Positions 16,327 to 25,414 are shown, numbered from the stretch's first letter. The stretch is 43,430 bases of DNA from UBA3792 sp964426415 (GCA_964426415.1 CAYRQM010000014.1:1-43430), one strand, 5' to 3'. Notes: generated from the letters alone by a model not told the origin. Program-made: numbers and translations.

Positions 16327-17739
16327 TCATTCGCCCAAGACCTCCACGTCGATGTGCAGCATCTTGCAGATGGTCTTCAGCGATTCGATGTGATCGCCGT
16401 AGACGGCGTGACAATGGTTCGCGCTGTAGCGTTCCAAGAAGATGTTGTGGTCGAACGGCAGCTTGGCAAAGTTGTGCGGCCACTCCATGGTGGTTTCCGC
16501 CATTTTCTCGTCGTGCAGCGTCACGATGTCCGCGGGAATCAGCGTCATGCGATAGGCGCCGCAAAACCGATTGAGCCGTGCGATGGTGACATGACCCGGT
16601 TTTGTCATGCAGTTGACATGGCAGCCGCCGCCCGCATAGATGGGCAGACACGGATACAGGTTGACCTGTTTGAGGTTCACATCGGGATCGTCGCTCTTGC
16701 CCGCATAGTAGGTGGATTGGGAGCCGCAGTTGCAGAACACCATGACGTCGTTTTCCGCGTCATAGTGCCGCACGTCCATAAACAGCACGGGATCGTGGGT
16801 CAAAAGCTTTAGAATCTGCATGGTCAGCGCGGCGTCGGAATCCGCCTCGCACGCATAGATGATCGGCTCTTTTGCGCCGTCCCAATCGTATGGATCGTTC
16901 ATGAACGCCGCTGCGATGCACTCGGTGCAGTAATGCCGACTCATCTCGTAGTGGCACTTGACGCCGACAAAGTCGTATTGATTCTTGCGCACGATCGTCT
17001 TCAGCGCCTCGTAATGACGGATTTGGGTCTTGAGCGTTTCTTCCGTCAGGCGATTGCCGTCGTAATGGATGCCTGCACAGCGCGTCGTGAGCCAATCGAA
17101 CGCCTTGTTGACCTGCGCTTCGGGCACTTCGGCGGCAAGCCGCACGATTTCGGACTGATCCATGTGATCGACGTCCACGCCGAAAATCTTTTGCCAATCC
17201 TGCATGCTGACCGTGGCGCTGTACATGCCAAGGCTGCGTCCGCCGATCAAGCCGTACTTCTCGCCGTTGAGGGCGCTGACCACATAGGCGCACTTTGCAA
17301 AGCGCACGATCTTTTCCAAGACCGTCGGATCGCGGAAATCGCCTGCCGCACGAAAGTGCGAAATGCCCAAATGATCCAGCGCGCCGCCTGCCGCAAGCAT
17401 GGAGACCATGCCCGGCCAATCGGGAAACAGATTGGCGCAAAGCATGAATGGGCCTTTACCGTTTTGCGCGATGATGGCGGAAAAGTTGGGATACGCAAAC
17501 ACGCCATGGGAGAGGATGGTGCCGTCTACGCCCTTTGCCCGCAGCAATTCGGCTTGCGTCTTTGCGGATTCGACGGAATTGACCAAGCAATCCGCTTCCA
17601 CCACGTCCACGCGCCCGTCCGCTTGCAGCGCTTCGACGATGACGTCAACCTGCGCCTGTACCACGTCCTTGAGTGTTTCATGTACCTCCGGGTCGCCATC
17701 CGAAACGCCGATGATGCCGATGATCGGTTTTCTTAACAT
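16327..17739 (-). CDS. L-fucose/L-arabinose isomerase-fold protein (first of two)
   Basis: A 470-residue protein of the L-fucose isomerase-like superfamily. The N-terminus (MLRKPIIGIIGVSDGDPEVHE) opens a Rossmann-like domain; later segments GVKCHYEMS and a C-terminal NHCHAVYGDH fit the metal and substrate sites of this group. The start at 17739 has GGAGGAG seven bases upstream; a longer frame is open upstream but has no ribosome site. These enzymes turn aldoses into ketoses, which is the step needed before DhaK-type phosphorylation. The 73-base gap before it contains a stem-loop (17774-17800). Confidence 0.85.
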   Translation of the reverse strand: MLRKPIIGIIGVSDGDPEVHETLKDVVQAQVDVIVEALQADGRVDVVEADCLVNSVESAKTQAELLRAKGVDGTILSHGVFAYPNFSAIIAQNGKGPFMLCANLFPDWPGMVSMLAAGGALDHLGISHFRAAGDFRDPTVLEKIVRFAKCAYVVSALNGEKYGLIGGRSLGMYSATVSMQDWQKIFGVDVDHMDQSEIVRLAAEVPEAQVNKAFDWLTTRCAGIHYDGNRLTEETLKTQIRHYEALKTIVRKNQYDFVGVKCHYEMSRHYCTECIAAAFMNDPYDWDGAKEPIIYACEADSDAALTMQILKLLTHDPVLFMDVRHYDAENDVMVFCNCGSQSTYYAGKSDDPDVNLKQVNLYPCLPIYAGGGCHVNCMTKPGHVTIARLNRFCGAYRMTLIPADIVTLHDEKMAETTMEWPHNFAKLPFDHNIFLERYSANHCHAVYGDHIESLKTICKMLHIDVEVLGE

Positions 17740-17773
17740 AGTCTCCTCCGAATTCTGTCTCATTTGGAAACGT

Positions 17774-17800
17774 TCCGCCTCTCGGTTTGCGAAAGGCGGA
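17774..17800 (-). other. Intra-operon stem-loop between the aldolase and isomerase genes
   Basis: TCCGCCT (17774-17780) pairs with AGGCGGA (17794-17800), with TCG/CGA adding to the stem. There is no T-run on the minus strand, so it is more likely an mRNA processing or stability element than a terminator. Confidence 0.5.
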
Positions 17801-17812
17801 GCGTACGGTTGC

Positions 17813-18601
17813 TTATTGGGGGAACTGATCGCAGAAGATTTGACTCGCGCCTTGTACCGCGTGATGGGAACCTTCCACAACGAAGTCTTGGTCGCCGCCG
17901 ATGGTCATGAAGTTTGCACCCCGTGCGAACCATTGCGTAAGCAGCGTCTCGTCATACGAGATGGAGGAACCGAACGGAATGCCTGCCGCCTTGCACTTCT
18001 TTGCAATGTAGTCCAGCTTTTCCAACAGTGCGGGATGTTGCAGCTGCGCAAGAATGCCCATGGAGCCCGACAGATCGTACATGCCCACGATGATGGCGTC
18101 CACACCGGGAACCGCCAGAATCTCGTCGATGTTCTCGACCGCCTCGACGTCCTCGATCTGAATGATCTTCCAAATCTTCTTGGATTTGGGCAGGTATTCC
18201 TCCAGCGGCATATGGCCGTAATCGTTGATCATGCCGGGGCCGAACCCGCGCATCCCATCGGGCGGATACAGCACGGACTTGACCGCCTTTTCCGCTTGCT
18301 TGCCGTTGAGAATCATGGGAAAGATGATGCCGTCCACGCCCATTTCCAATACGGGCTTGCACAGCGCAGGATCGCTTTGGAGGATGCGGTAGAACACCGC
18401 AACGCCGTTCATTTGCGCGGCGCGCACATGGTTGTATACGGTTTCCAGATTCATCGCGCCATGTTCGCCGTCGATCCAAATATAGTCGAACCCGCTGCGT
18501 GCCAAGATGTCAACGACTGTGCTGCTGCCCCACTTGACATGCGTACCGATCACGGGCTGTTTTGCCGCAATCTTTTTGGTGATGTTGTCAATGCATTTCA
18601 T
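17813..18601 (-). CDS. HpcH/HpaI-family aldolase
   Basis: A 262-residue protein of the HpcH/HpaI aldolase/citrate lyase family. Visible signatures are YIWIDGEHG (40-48, with the catalytic histidine), an arginine in VFYRILQSD, GVDGIIFPMI, and the metal-ligand segment IEDVEAVENIDEI followed by GVDAIIVGMYDLSGSMG. These class II enzymes cleave or form C-C bonds between pyruvate-like (oxo-acid) and aldehyde partners. It lies between the permeases and the sugar isomerases. That implies either a 2-keto-3-deoxy acid intermediate or that the substrate is split to pyruvate and a short aldehyde. Length is normal for the family. Confidence 0.9.
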   Translation of the reverse strand: MKCIDNITKKIAAKQPVIGTHVKWGSSTVVDILARSGFDYIWIDGEHGAMNLETVYNHVRAAQMNGVAVFYRILQSDPALCKPVLEMGVDGIIFPMILNGKQAEKAVKSVLYPPDGMRGFGPGMINDYGHMPLEEYLPKSKKIWKIIQIEDVEAVENIDEILAVPGVDAIIVGMYDLSGSMGILAQLQHPALLEKLDYIAKKCKAAGIPFGSSISYDETLLTQWFARGANFMTIGGDQDFVVEGSHHAVQGASQIFCDQFPQ

Positions 18602-18630
18602 TGTGTTACCTCATTTCTACAATTCCACTA

Positions 18631-19611
18631 TTACTTCCGCAACTTCGCGCTGCGACAGTTTGCAATTAAGATGACCGCAAGGATCAGCCCTTGGAAGAAG
18701 GTACGGACGCCCGGATCCAAGCCCAATGCCACCAAGACGCTGGACATCAAAAGATACACGATGGAGCCAAGCGCGACGCCGACAAAGGTGCCGCGGCCTC
18801 CGTTCACGCTGACGCCGCCGATCACGACCGCCGCAACGGTCATCATGGTGTAGGAATCGCCCATGCCTAGCTGCCCTGCGCCCACATAACCCAAGAACAG
18901 CAGCCCGCCAACGCATGACAGCGCGCCGGAAAGGGTGTAGACCAGAATGGAAACAAGGTTGACGTTGATGCCGCTCAACATGGCGGCGCGTCTGCTGCTG
19001 CCGACCATATAGATCGAACGCCCGAATCGCGTGCGGCGCATGACCAATTCCATCACGACGATCACAACCACCGCAATGATCATCAGCGGACGCAGCTGCC
19101 CCACAAGCGATCTGCCCATGCCCGCAAGAAGCGACGGCACCTTTGCCTGCGGCAGTCCGTTGGTGTACCACATCGTGAACCCGTTGACAACGGACGACAT
19201 GGCAAGCGTCATGGCAAGCGCGGGAATCTTGAGCAGCTGTACGCCCAAGCCGTTGATGGTGCCGAACACGCCGCCAAACAGCACAACCATCAGAATGCCA
19301 AGCGGGATCAGCTCGTTCTTGCCGTTCATGAACTCTGCGCCGATCAACGCACCCATGGAAACGAATGCGCCGACCGAAAGGTCAATGCCGCCGTTGCCCG
19401 CGAAGAAGACGAGCGCCTGCCCCACCGAGATCACCAGCAACAGCCCCGATTGGGTGAGAATGCTGGAGATGTTGCGCATGGAGGCGAATCCGCTTGCAAG
19501 CACCTGTCCCAATACGAACAGTGCCACAATGGAAATCAGTGCAGGGATACACGCCTTGGTGTCCACCGACAACGTAAACTTTTTCTTGCCTGCAATCGCT
19601 TCTTGCTTCAT
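18631..19611 (-). CDS. Ribose/simple-sugar ABC transporter permease (RbsC type), second subunit
   Basis: A 326-residue integral membrane protein with about ten hydrophobic segments, belonging to the branched-chain amino acid/ribose permease family. The loop GGIDLSVGAF and the C-terminal GGVSVNGGRGTFVG...LGSIVYLLM are hallmarks of RbsC-like permeases. Its ATG overlaps the stop of the first permease by four bases. The two different permeases probably form a heterodimer with the ATPase at 20618 to import the sugar or polyol delivered by the lipoprotein at 24263. Confidence 0.92.
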   Translation of the reverse strand: MKQEAIAGKKKFTLSVDTKACIPALISIVALFVLGQVLASGFASMRNISSILTQSGLLLVISVGQALVFFAGNGGIDLSVGAFVSMGALIGAEFMNGKNELIPLGILMVVLFGGVFGTINGLGVQLLKIPALAMTLAMSSVVNGFTMWYTNGLPQAKVPSLLAGMGRSLVGQLRPLMIIAVVVIVVMELVMRRTRFGRSIYMVGSSRRAAMLSGINVNLVSILVYTLSGALSCVGGLLFLGYVGAGQLGMGDSYTMMTVAAVVIGGVSVNGGRGTFVGVALGSIVYLLMSSVLVALGLDPGVRTFFQGLILAVILIANCRSAKLRK

Positions 19612-20621
19612 AGCTCCGTCGCCTCGCTTTCCTCTCGTTTGGGCGGCAGCGACGAGTGACGCCGTTTGCGCAGGCTGTTGCTAAACGCCACGATCGTGCC
19701 CGCGATTCCGACAAAGATGATGAGCCCTTCCACCAAGTCCTGCGCCATGGTGGGAATGCGCGCCGACAGAATTGTGGAAATAATCATTTGCAGGAACAGT
19801 GCGCCCCAAAGTCCGCCGACGCAGGTGCCCTTGCCGCCTGCCAAGCTCAGTCCGCCTATGACGCACGCTGCGATGCAGTTGAGCGTCAGAGTCAGCGCCG
19901 CCGTCGGGTCGCCGCCGCCTGTGCGCGCCGTGTAGCAAATCGCCGCGACGCCCGCCGCAAAGCCGCTGAACACATAGGCGAAGAATTTGATGGGCACGAC
20001 GCGAATGCCGGAGATGTAAGCCTTTTCTTCGTTGTTGCCGATGGCGTACATCTTGACCCCTATGGGCGTTCGCATGATGATAAGCACCAGCGCGAGCAGC
20101 GCCAACACCACAAGCAACGACATGGGAATGTAGCCCAAGACGCGTGTGGCAAACCACTTGGTCAGCTTGATCGGCGCGGAGCCGCCCGGAATCTTCATAA
20201 TCCACAGCGCCAAGCCCGCATACATGCTTTGCGTGGCGAACGTGGTCATCATGGGATTGATGCGCATGACGGACACCAGCACGCCGTTGATTGCGCCCAT
20301 TGCAATCGCCATGGCAATGCCAATGAGCAGCACGACCGGAATGCTAAAGCCTTTCCCAAACAGCGTAATCATCGTCACGTTGCATAGACAGATGATCGCG
20401 CCGACGGACAAGTCGATGCCGCCCGTGATGAGCACCATGGATACGCCGATTGCCAAGCAGATTAGCGGTGCGTTTGCGCCGAAGAAGCTGTTGATGTAGG
20501 ACTTGCTCAAAAATCCCGTGGTGATACAAATATTGAGGATCGCCATGATGAGGAACAAGAGAAATGCGGGCAATGAGGTAGACCGCAAAACGCGCTTTTT
20601 CAGAAAATTGACAAAGGTCAT
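19608..20621 (-). CDS. Ribose/simple-sugar ABC transporter permease (RbsC type), first subunit
   Basis: A 337-residue membrane protein of the same family as its neighbour (GGIDLSVGAI, GGLSLAGGKGTCVGGLWG), ending in a charged cytoplasmic tail. The start at 20621 has AGGAGG upstream and overlaps the ATPase stop by four bases. The longer frame upstream runs antisense-like through the ATPase gene and was rejected. Confidence 0.92.
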   Translation of the reverse strand: MTFVNFLKKRVLRSTSLPAFLLFLIMAILNICITTGFLSKSYINSFFGANAPLICLAIGVSMVLITGGIDLSVGAIICLCNVTMITLFGKGFSIPVVLLIGIAMAIAMGAINGVLVSVMRINPMMTTFATQSMYAGLALWIMKIPGGSAPIKLTKWFATRVLGYIPMSLLVVLALLALVLIIMRTPIGVKMYAIGNNEEKAYISGIRVVPIKFFAYVFSGFAAGVAAICYTARTGGGDPTAALTLTLNCIAACVIGGLSLAGGKGTCVGGLWGALFLQMIISTILSARIPTMAQDLVEGLIIFVGIAGTIVAFSNSLRKRRHSSLPPKREESEATEL

Positions 20622-22111
20622 GCTTCTTCCCCTCCTTTCACCTGCATCGACGCGACGGCGATGTTGTCTTTGTTGATGTTTTTGCCGGTCAGGGTCTTGA
20701 CGATCTTCCCTTCGTACATGACCAAGACCTTTGCGCAGGGCGTCATTTGCGACATGGAGATCAACTCCTCCTCGTCGCTGGATACCATGAGAATGGCGGA
20801 ACCATGGGTTGCAAGGTTCACAAAGATCTCGTGGATGTCCCGCCGTGCCTGCACGTCTACGCCCTTCGTCGGATCGTCTGCGAGTACGATCTTGGGCAGA
20901 CTGGCGACCCACCTTCCAATGACGACCTTTTGCTGATTGCCGCCCGAAAGGGACAGAATGCGATGCTTGAGCGAACCGTATTTGACGTTGAACTCCGCCA
21001 AGATGTCGGGAATCTTCATCCCGTTTTTGAGATGCAGCACCTGTTTCATGACCACCTCGGTGTTGTCCGAGATGGAACGCTCTCCGAACACGCCCTCGCG
21101 GGTGCGGTCGCCCGATATGAACGCGAACCGTTTCCGAACGGCGTCGTGCGGCGAATGAATCTCCGTATGCTTGCCGTAAAGTGCACAACGGCAAGCGCCG
21201 TTCATGCCGAACAGCGTGCGCAACAGCGCGGATTGTCCGTGTCCCTCCAGCCCCGTAATGCCGATGACCTCGCCTGCTTTGACCTCCAAATCCACCGTAT
21301 TGGTGAATCCGTCCAGCTGCAGCGCGTCCACCTTGAGAATCGTTTCGCCCGTGTGCGTATAGGTTCCCGCCTCCTCGACGATCTCGTCGATGAGCAGTTC
21401 CTTGCCCGTCATTTGCGTCAGCAGCGTGTTGGGATCGACTTCGTTGACGTCGTACGTTTCCAGCGTGCTGCCGTTGCGCATCACGGTCACCGTGTCGCAA
21501 ATGGCGTAAATCTCGGACAACCGATGCGAGATGAACAGGATGATGCAGCCGTTCTGCTTCAACTCATGCAGCGCTTGCTGCACCTTTTCGACGTCCGTGT
21601 TGTACAGGGCGGACGTAATCTCATCGATAATCAGTACATCCGGCTCTGCCATCAGCGCCTTTGCGAACTCCACCATGTACTGTTCGCTGGCTGCCAGCGA
21701 GTCGATGGTGCGATCCATCAGCCCCGCAATGTCCAGCTTCTCCAACAGCGCCTGCGCCTTTGTGCGAATCGCCTTGCGGTCGGTAAAACACGCTTTGGTG
21801 GGGATGTCGCAAATGTTCAGGTTCTCTGCCACGGTGAGGTTCGTGAGCAGGCTCAGCTCTTGGCTAGTCATCACGACGCGCTTTCTTTTTGCAGACGTCG
21901 GAGAATTGATCTTATAGGCGGCGCCATGCAGTTGGAAGCTCCCCTTATCGGGACGTACCGTGCCCGCAAGGATCTTTGCTATGGTGCTCTTGCCGGATCC
22001 GTTCCCGCCAAGCAATGCACGGATCTCGCCCGCCTTGACGGACAGCTCCGCATCGACCAGCGCGACAACGGAACCGTACGACTTGCAGACGCCCTGACAT
22101 ATCAAATCCAT
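20618..22111 (-). CDS. Sugar ABC transporter ATP-binding protein (RbsA/MglA type, two ATPase domains)
   Basis: A 497-residue tandem ATPase. Domain 1 has Walker A GGNGSGKST (35-43) and Walker B VLIIDEITSAL, where isoleucine replaces the usual proline of DEPT. Domain 2 has a degenerate P-loop-like GLEGHGQSAL, as is normal for RbsA proteins, a clear LSGGNQQK signature, and Walker B IVLADDPTKG, with aspartate at the position of the catalytic glutamate. It energises the two RbsC-type permeases that follow with four-base overlaps. The 42-base gap to the upstream tautomerase gene keeps it in the operon. Confidence 0.92.
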   Translation of the reverse strand: MDLICQGVCKSYGSVVALVDAELSVKAGEIRALLGGNGSGKSTIAKILAGTVRPDKGSFQLHGAAYKINSPTSAKRKRVVMTSQELSLLTNLTVAENLNICDIPTKACFTDRKAIRTKAQALLEKLDIAGLMDRTIDSLAASEQYMVEFAKALMAEPDVLIIDEITSALYNTDVEKVQQALHELKQNGCIILFISHRLSEIYAICDTVTVMRNGSTLETYDVNEVDPNTLLTQMTGKELLIDEIVEEAGTYTHTGETILKVDALQLDGFTNTVDLEVKAGEVIGITGLEGHGQSALLRTLFGMNGACRCALYGKHTEIHSPHDAVRKRFAFISGDRTREGVFGERSISDNTEVVMKQVLHLKNGMKIPDILAEFNVKYGSLKHRILSLSGGNQQKVVIGRWVASLPKIVLADDPTKGVDVQARRDIHEIFVNLATHGSAILMVSSDEEELISMSQMTPCAKVLVMYEGKIVKTLTGKNINKDNIAVASMQVKGGEEA

Positions 22112-22153
22112 TTCTTCACCTTTTCCTTACTTCGTAATCGCCCGCGGCGGTTG

Positions 22154-22354
22154 TCACTTGGTCGTCGGCTCCGGATCGCACATCAATCGTTTGTTGGAAC
22201 CCCAGTTTTGACGCGGTACATCCTCAATGACGACCTGTACATAGCTTTCGGGAATCTGCGCAATGCGCGCAAGGCTCTCGGTGATTTCCGTCACCATCTG
22301 TCTTTTCCGTTCAATGGAATGACCTTCCAAAATTTTCACTGTGACAAAAGGCAT
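22154..22354 (-). CDS. 4-oxalocrotonate tautomerase-family protein
   Basis: A 66-residue protein beginning MPFVTVKILEG, so Pro1 becomes the N-terminal catalytic base after methionine removal, as in all 4-OT enzymes. RKRQMVTEITESLARI and YVQVVIEDV match the helix and second strand of the beta-alpha-beta unit. The start at 22354 has AAAGGAG upstream; the longer frame overlaps the previous gene. Such proteins move protons in keto-enol tautomerisations. Inside this operon it probably handles an enol or keto intermediate, next to the amidohydrolase and aldolase. Confidence 0.88.
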   Translation of the reverse strand: MPFVTVKILEGHSIERKRQMVTEITESLARIAQIPESYVQVVIEDVPRQNWGSNKRLMCDPEPTTK

Positions 22355-22367
22355 GGTTTTTCTCCTT

Positions 22368-23396
22368 TCAGATTGTAGAATAGCTGCCGTATCGCTCCGC
22401 TGCCAACGTGAGCATACGGACGTTTTCGTTGCTTGCAGGCGGCGGAACGTCACATCCCGTCCCCAAGATGACGCCTGACAGATCGTGCGTCTCGTCCAGC
22501 ACCGCCTTTGCCGCCGCTTCCACATCGGCGGGCGTTCCTTGCAGGATCACCGCCGACGGGTCGATATTGCCGCGCACCGCCGCGCCGCAAAGCGTGCGTG
22601 CCGTTTTCATATTGACCATGTGGTCTACGTCGTAGCAGGTCGCGCCCGTCTTGGCAAGATCGGGCAGGATCGGCGTAATGTCGCCGCAGATATGGATGAT
22701 CGTGGAACGGCAGCCGAACTTGCGCAGCTCCTCCGCCCAGATCGTTTGCCGCGGTAGGATGAACGTACGATAGATCTTGGGATTGATGAAGTTGGGGGAG
22801 CAAAGCGCTTCGCCCGCTTGGATTTGGTCGGCGCCCGCCTGCACCAATTTGCGTGCGTAGGTGAGCGACACGTCCAGCGAGAAATCCAAAAGCTTTTCGA
22901 AGAACTCCGGCTCGTCCATGATGTCGAACATGAGATTCTCCACGCCGCGCAGCTGACCCGCCACGTTCATTGGGCCCATAACCGTCGCCGCCACACAGAT
23001 CTTCCCGTCCAACGCCGCTTTTAAGCGCCGCGTCGCCTCGATCACCACGGGCATACGACCCGCCGTCATGGGGTCGGGAACGGTCAAACGGTCGAAATCC
23101 TCGATCTCCTGAATGACCGGTCTTAGGATGTGCGCAGGCGCGTCTTCAGGCTGTTCGCACACGCCGCCGCACGCCTCGCCTTCCACCGCCACGTCGGAAC
23201 CGGCGCAAACCGCATCGTATCCCATGTACGCTGCCGCACGGATGAGGCAGTCTGCCATCGTCTGCGCGTCGGTCGCATACTTGCCGATTTTGACGCCGCT
23301 GACGCGGGTACTGGAGTAATGATGGATCGGAAAGACAGGGACGCGATCCACGGGCTGCAAATGCAGCGCGGCGTCCATTCGTTCATAGCCGTTCAT
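22368..23396 (-). CDS. UroD-fold (MtaA/CmuA-like) corrinoid methyltransferase, operon copy B
   Basis: A 342-residue protein of the UroD superfamily with the methyltransferase zinc pattern H235-x-C237 (HICGD) and C315 (GTGCDVPP). The N-terminus (NGYERMDAALHLQPVDRVPVFP) is that of the MtaA/CmuA branch rather than HemE. It resembles the first gene of the operon (25528), sharing NYERM/SYERM, VDRVP/CDRVP, GAAVRGNIDPS, QGTPADV and GTGCDV. The two could be substrate-specific partners of one system, for example one demethylating the substrate and one passing methyl to the acceptor. The corrinoid protein it needs is not in the operon but at 3259. Confidence 0.9.
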   Translation of the reverse strand: MNGYERMDAALHLQPVDRVPVFPIHHYSSTRVSGVKIGKYATDAQTMADCLIRAAAYMGYDAVCAGSDVAVEGEACGGVCEQPEDAPAHILRPVIQEIEDFDRLTVPDPMTAGRMPVVIEATRRLKAALDGKICVAATVMGPMNVAGQLRGVENLMFDIMDEPEFFEKLLDFSLDVSLTYARKLVQAGADQIQAGEALCSPNFINPKIYRTFILPRQTIWAEELRKFGCRSTIIHICGDITPILPDLAKTGATCYDVDHMVNMKTARTLCGAAVRGNIDPSAVILQGTPADVEAAAKAVLDETHDLSGVILGTGCDVPPPASNENVRMLTLAAERYGSYSTI

Positions 23397-23419
23397 AAAG
23401 CTGTCACCCTATCTGATTC

Positions 23420-24157
23420 TTATAAGGCAAACACGGTCTGCGCCGTGCGCCACAGGACGTCTTCTCGCTGCTTGTCGGACAGCGGCAAAGCTGCAAACAC
23501 GGCAAGAGCCGTCGGAATATTCATGTTGGAATCGGAGCCGAACATCACCCGTTCGGAACCGATGCTCTGTATTGCTGCCGTCGCGTCCTCGACGCTGCAC
23601 CACGACAGCTCCAGATACACGTTGGGGCACTGCTGCGCCAACGCGATTGCTTCTCCCGCGAACAGACCCGCACCGGAATGTGCCAATACAATCTTGAGAT
23701 CGGGATACTGCTTCGCTGCAGGAAACAGCAGCGACGGAAGGGAGAACGGTACGCCGGGGCCCGTATGCACGTTCAGCGGAACGCCAAGCTTGACCGCCGT
23801 TTCAATGACCGTCTTGCCGTCTTCACTTTGCGGATGCACCGCATGGCCGATGGTGTGCAGCTTGATTGCTTTGAACCCATAGCCCTCGATGTAGCCCTGC
23901 ATCTTGTTGAAATATGCCGCTTTGTCCATCGTGTGCGGGTTGACGCTGGCAAGCCCATAGATGCGGCCCGGATACTTTTTCGCAAGGTCGTAGATGCGTT
24001 TATGCACATCCGCCTCGTCGGAAGCGCCCGGATACGGCTGCGTCACCGTAGCGGTCACGCCATTGCGATCCATTGCCCCGATCAGATCGGCTTCCGTAAC
24101 GTTGCAGCCAAATACCCTGCAATCGCCCAAATGGTTGTGAGAATCGATGATTTTCAT
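23420..24157 (-). CDS. Amidohydrolase-family TIM-barrel protein (amidohydrolase 2 group)
   Basis: A 245-residue protein with the metal motif H7-x-H9 (DSHNHLG) on the first strand, later histidines at 131 (NVHTGPG) and 160 (LAHSG), and D209 (FGSDSN). This is the ACMSD/amidohydrolase-2 pattern, whose members hydrolyse lactones and amides or decarboxylate acids. The start at 24157 has GGAGG eight bases upstream; a longer open frame enters the hairpin at 24186 and was rejected. Placed after the binding-protein gene, it may be a lactonase or decarboxylase acting on the transported compound. Confidence 0.88.
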   Translation of the reverse strand: MKIIDSHNHLGDCRVFGCNVTEADLIGAMDRNGVTATVTQPYPGASDEADVHKRIYDLAKKYPGRIYGLASVNPHTMDKAAYFNKMQGYIEGYGFKAIKLHTIGHAVHPQSEDGKTVIETAVKLGVPLNVHTGPGVPFSLPSLLFPAAKQYPDLKIVLAHSGAGLFAGEAIALAQQCPNVYLELSWCSVEDATAAIQSIGSERVMFGSDSNMNIPTALAVFAALPLSDKQREDVLWRTAQTVFAL

Positions 24158-24185
24158 GGGGTAGCCTCCTTCAGTCCGATTTGTC

Positions 24186-24227
24186 GCAGGCGAAATGCGA
24201 GGGATTCGTATGCCGCATTTCGCCTGC
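24186..24227 (-). other. Strong stem-loop downstream of the binding-protein gene
   Basis: GCAGGCGAAATGCG (24186-24199) and its exact complement (24214-24227) form a 14-pair stem with a 14-base loop. There is no T-run in transcript sense, so it is probably a 3' stabiliser that keeps binding-protein mRNA abundant relative to downstream genes. Confidence 0.7.
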
Positions 24228-24262
24228 ATTGCTTTTATCGTGTCAGTACACGATCGTTGAGA

Positions 24263-25414
24263 TTACCACCAGAGAGACTTTTCAAGACCGAACAGACCGG
24301 CGATGTAATCATCGTCAAAGTACAGCTGAATTGCAGCGGTCTCCTCTTTGCCGTCCATCAGTGCATGTGCATCGTCCAAGCTTATGACCGCGGTGTTCGG
24401 GAAGTTGGACAGCCAGCTCGCATTCATCTCGTCCTTTTCCAGCACGATGTACGGCATGGCAAGCGCGCACCAGTTGTTGACGGTGGTGTCCAGCGGGTTT
24501 GCGATGAACTGATCCGCCTGCACTTCGTAGCCTGCACACATATACACGCAGCAATCAACCAGCGCAGTGCCCGTTGCATAGGGGCTGTTGGGGATCATGA
24601 TGGTGTCAAGGGTGTCCTGATTGTTGTACCAGTACTGGATGAAGGAATTGAAGTAGTCGCCGCCGACGGGAACCGTCGCTTCGCCTGCATTCAAGTACGC
24701 ATTGATGATGCCGTAGGTCATACCGTCTTCGCAGAAGATGCCGTCGATGGACTCGCCATAGGTGGACAGCAGGGTTGCCATTTCGGTCTGTGCGTCTGCA
24801 TCGTTCCAATAGCCGTTGGTCTTTGCCAAGATGTTGATGTCATATTGATCGAAGACTTCCTGTGCCGCCAGCTCGAACAGCTCGCAGGTGCCCTGTCCCG
24901 CAACGCCGAACATCTCTACGATGTCGCCCTTGCCGTCCAGTTTGTCGCAGAGGTAGTACGCTTCTGCCTTTGCATAAACGCTTGCCAAGTCCGCAGAGAT
25001 GCAGGTGACGCCTTCGTACGGGCAAATGGTGTTGCCCAGCAGGATCTTGACGCCCTTCTCGTTGGCTTCTTCGATGACGCTGGTCAAAGACGATGCGGAA
25101 ACCGCGTCGATCATGATCAGGTCATAGTCCTCTTGCAGCAATGCGTTCAACTGGTTCAGCTGCTCGGTGACGTCGCTGTTGCACGCAACAAAGGTGTAAT
25201 CGGACACGACGCCCTTTTCCTTGTACTGGTCGAAGCGCGTTCTGATCGCTTCTTCATACTGGGTGCGCCAGCTGTTGCCAAGGTAGTTGCTCGTGTAGGC
25301 AATCTTGTAGCCGCCTTCTGCGTCTTTGGGTTCGTCGTTGGTCTTCTTCGCGCACGCCATGCAGACACATGCCATCATAACAAGCGCCAAAACCAGTGCC
25401 AATGCCTTCTTCAT
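24263..25414 (-). CDS. Sugar-binding lipoprotein of the ABC transporter (periplasmic-binding family 4)
   Basis: A 383-residue secreted lipoprotein. Residues 1-20 are a signal peptide ending in the lipobox VCMAC (C21). The rest is the two-lobed ribose-type sugar-binding fold: GGYKIAYTSNYLGNSWR, then YDLIMIDAVSASSL (typical of RbsB-like proteins), ILLGNTICPYEGV and YGIINAYLNAG. It captures the substrate for the permeases at 18631 and 19608. It lies second in the operon, 113 bases after the first methyltransferase gene, and is followed by the stabilising hairpin at 24186. The ligand cannot be predicted reliably from sequence. Confidence 0.92.
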   Translation of the reverse strand: MKKALALVLALVMMACVCMACAKKTNDEPKDAEGGYKIAYTSNYLGNSWRTQYEEAIRTRFDQYKEKGVVSDYTFVACNSDVTEQLNQLNALLQEDYDLIMIDAVSASSLTSVIEEANEKGVKILLGNTICPYEGVTCISADLASVYAKAEAYYLCDKLDGKGDIVEMFGVAGQGTCELFELAAQEVFDQYDINILAKTNGYWNDADAQTEMATLLSTYGESIDGIFCEDGMTYGIINAYLNAGEATVPVGGDYFNSFIQYWYNNQDTLDTIMIPNSPYATGTALVDCCVYMCAGYEVQADQFIANPLDTTVNNWCALAMPYIVLEKDEMNASWLSNFPNTAVISLDDAHALMDGKEETAAIQLYFDDDYIAGLFGLEKSLWW

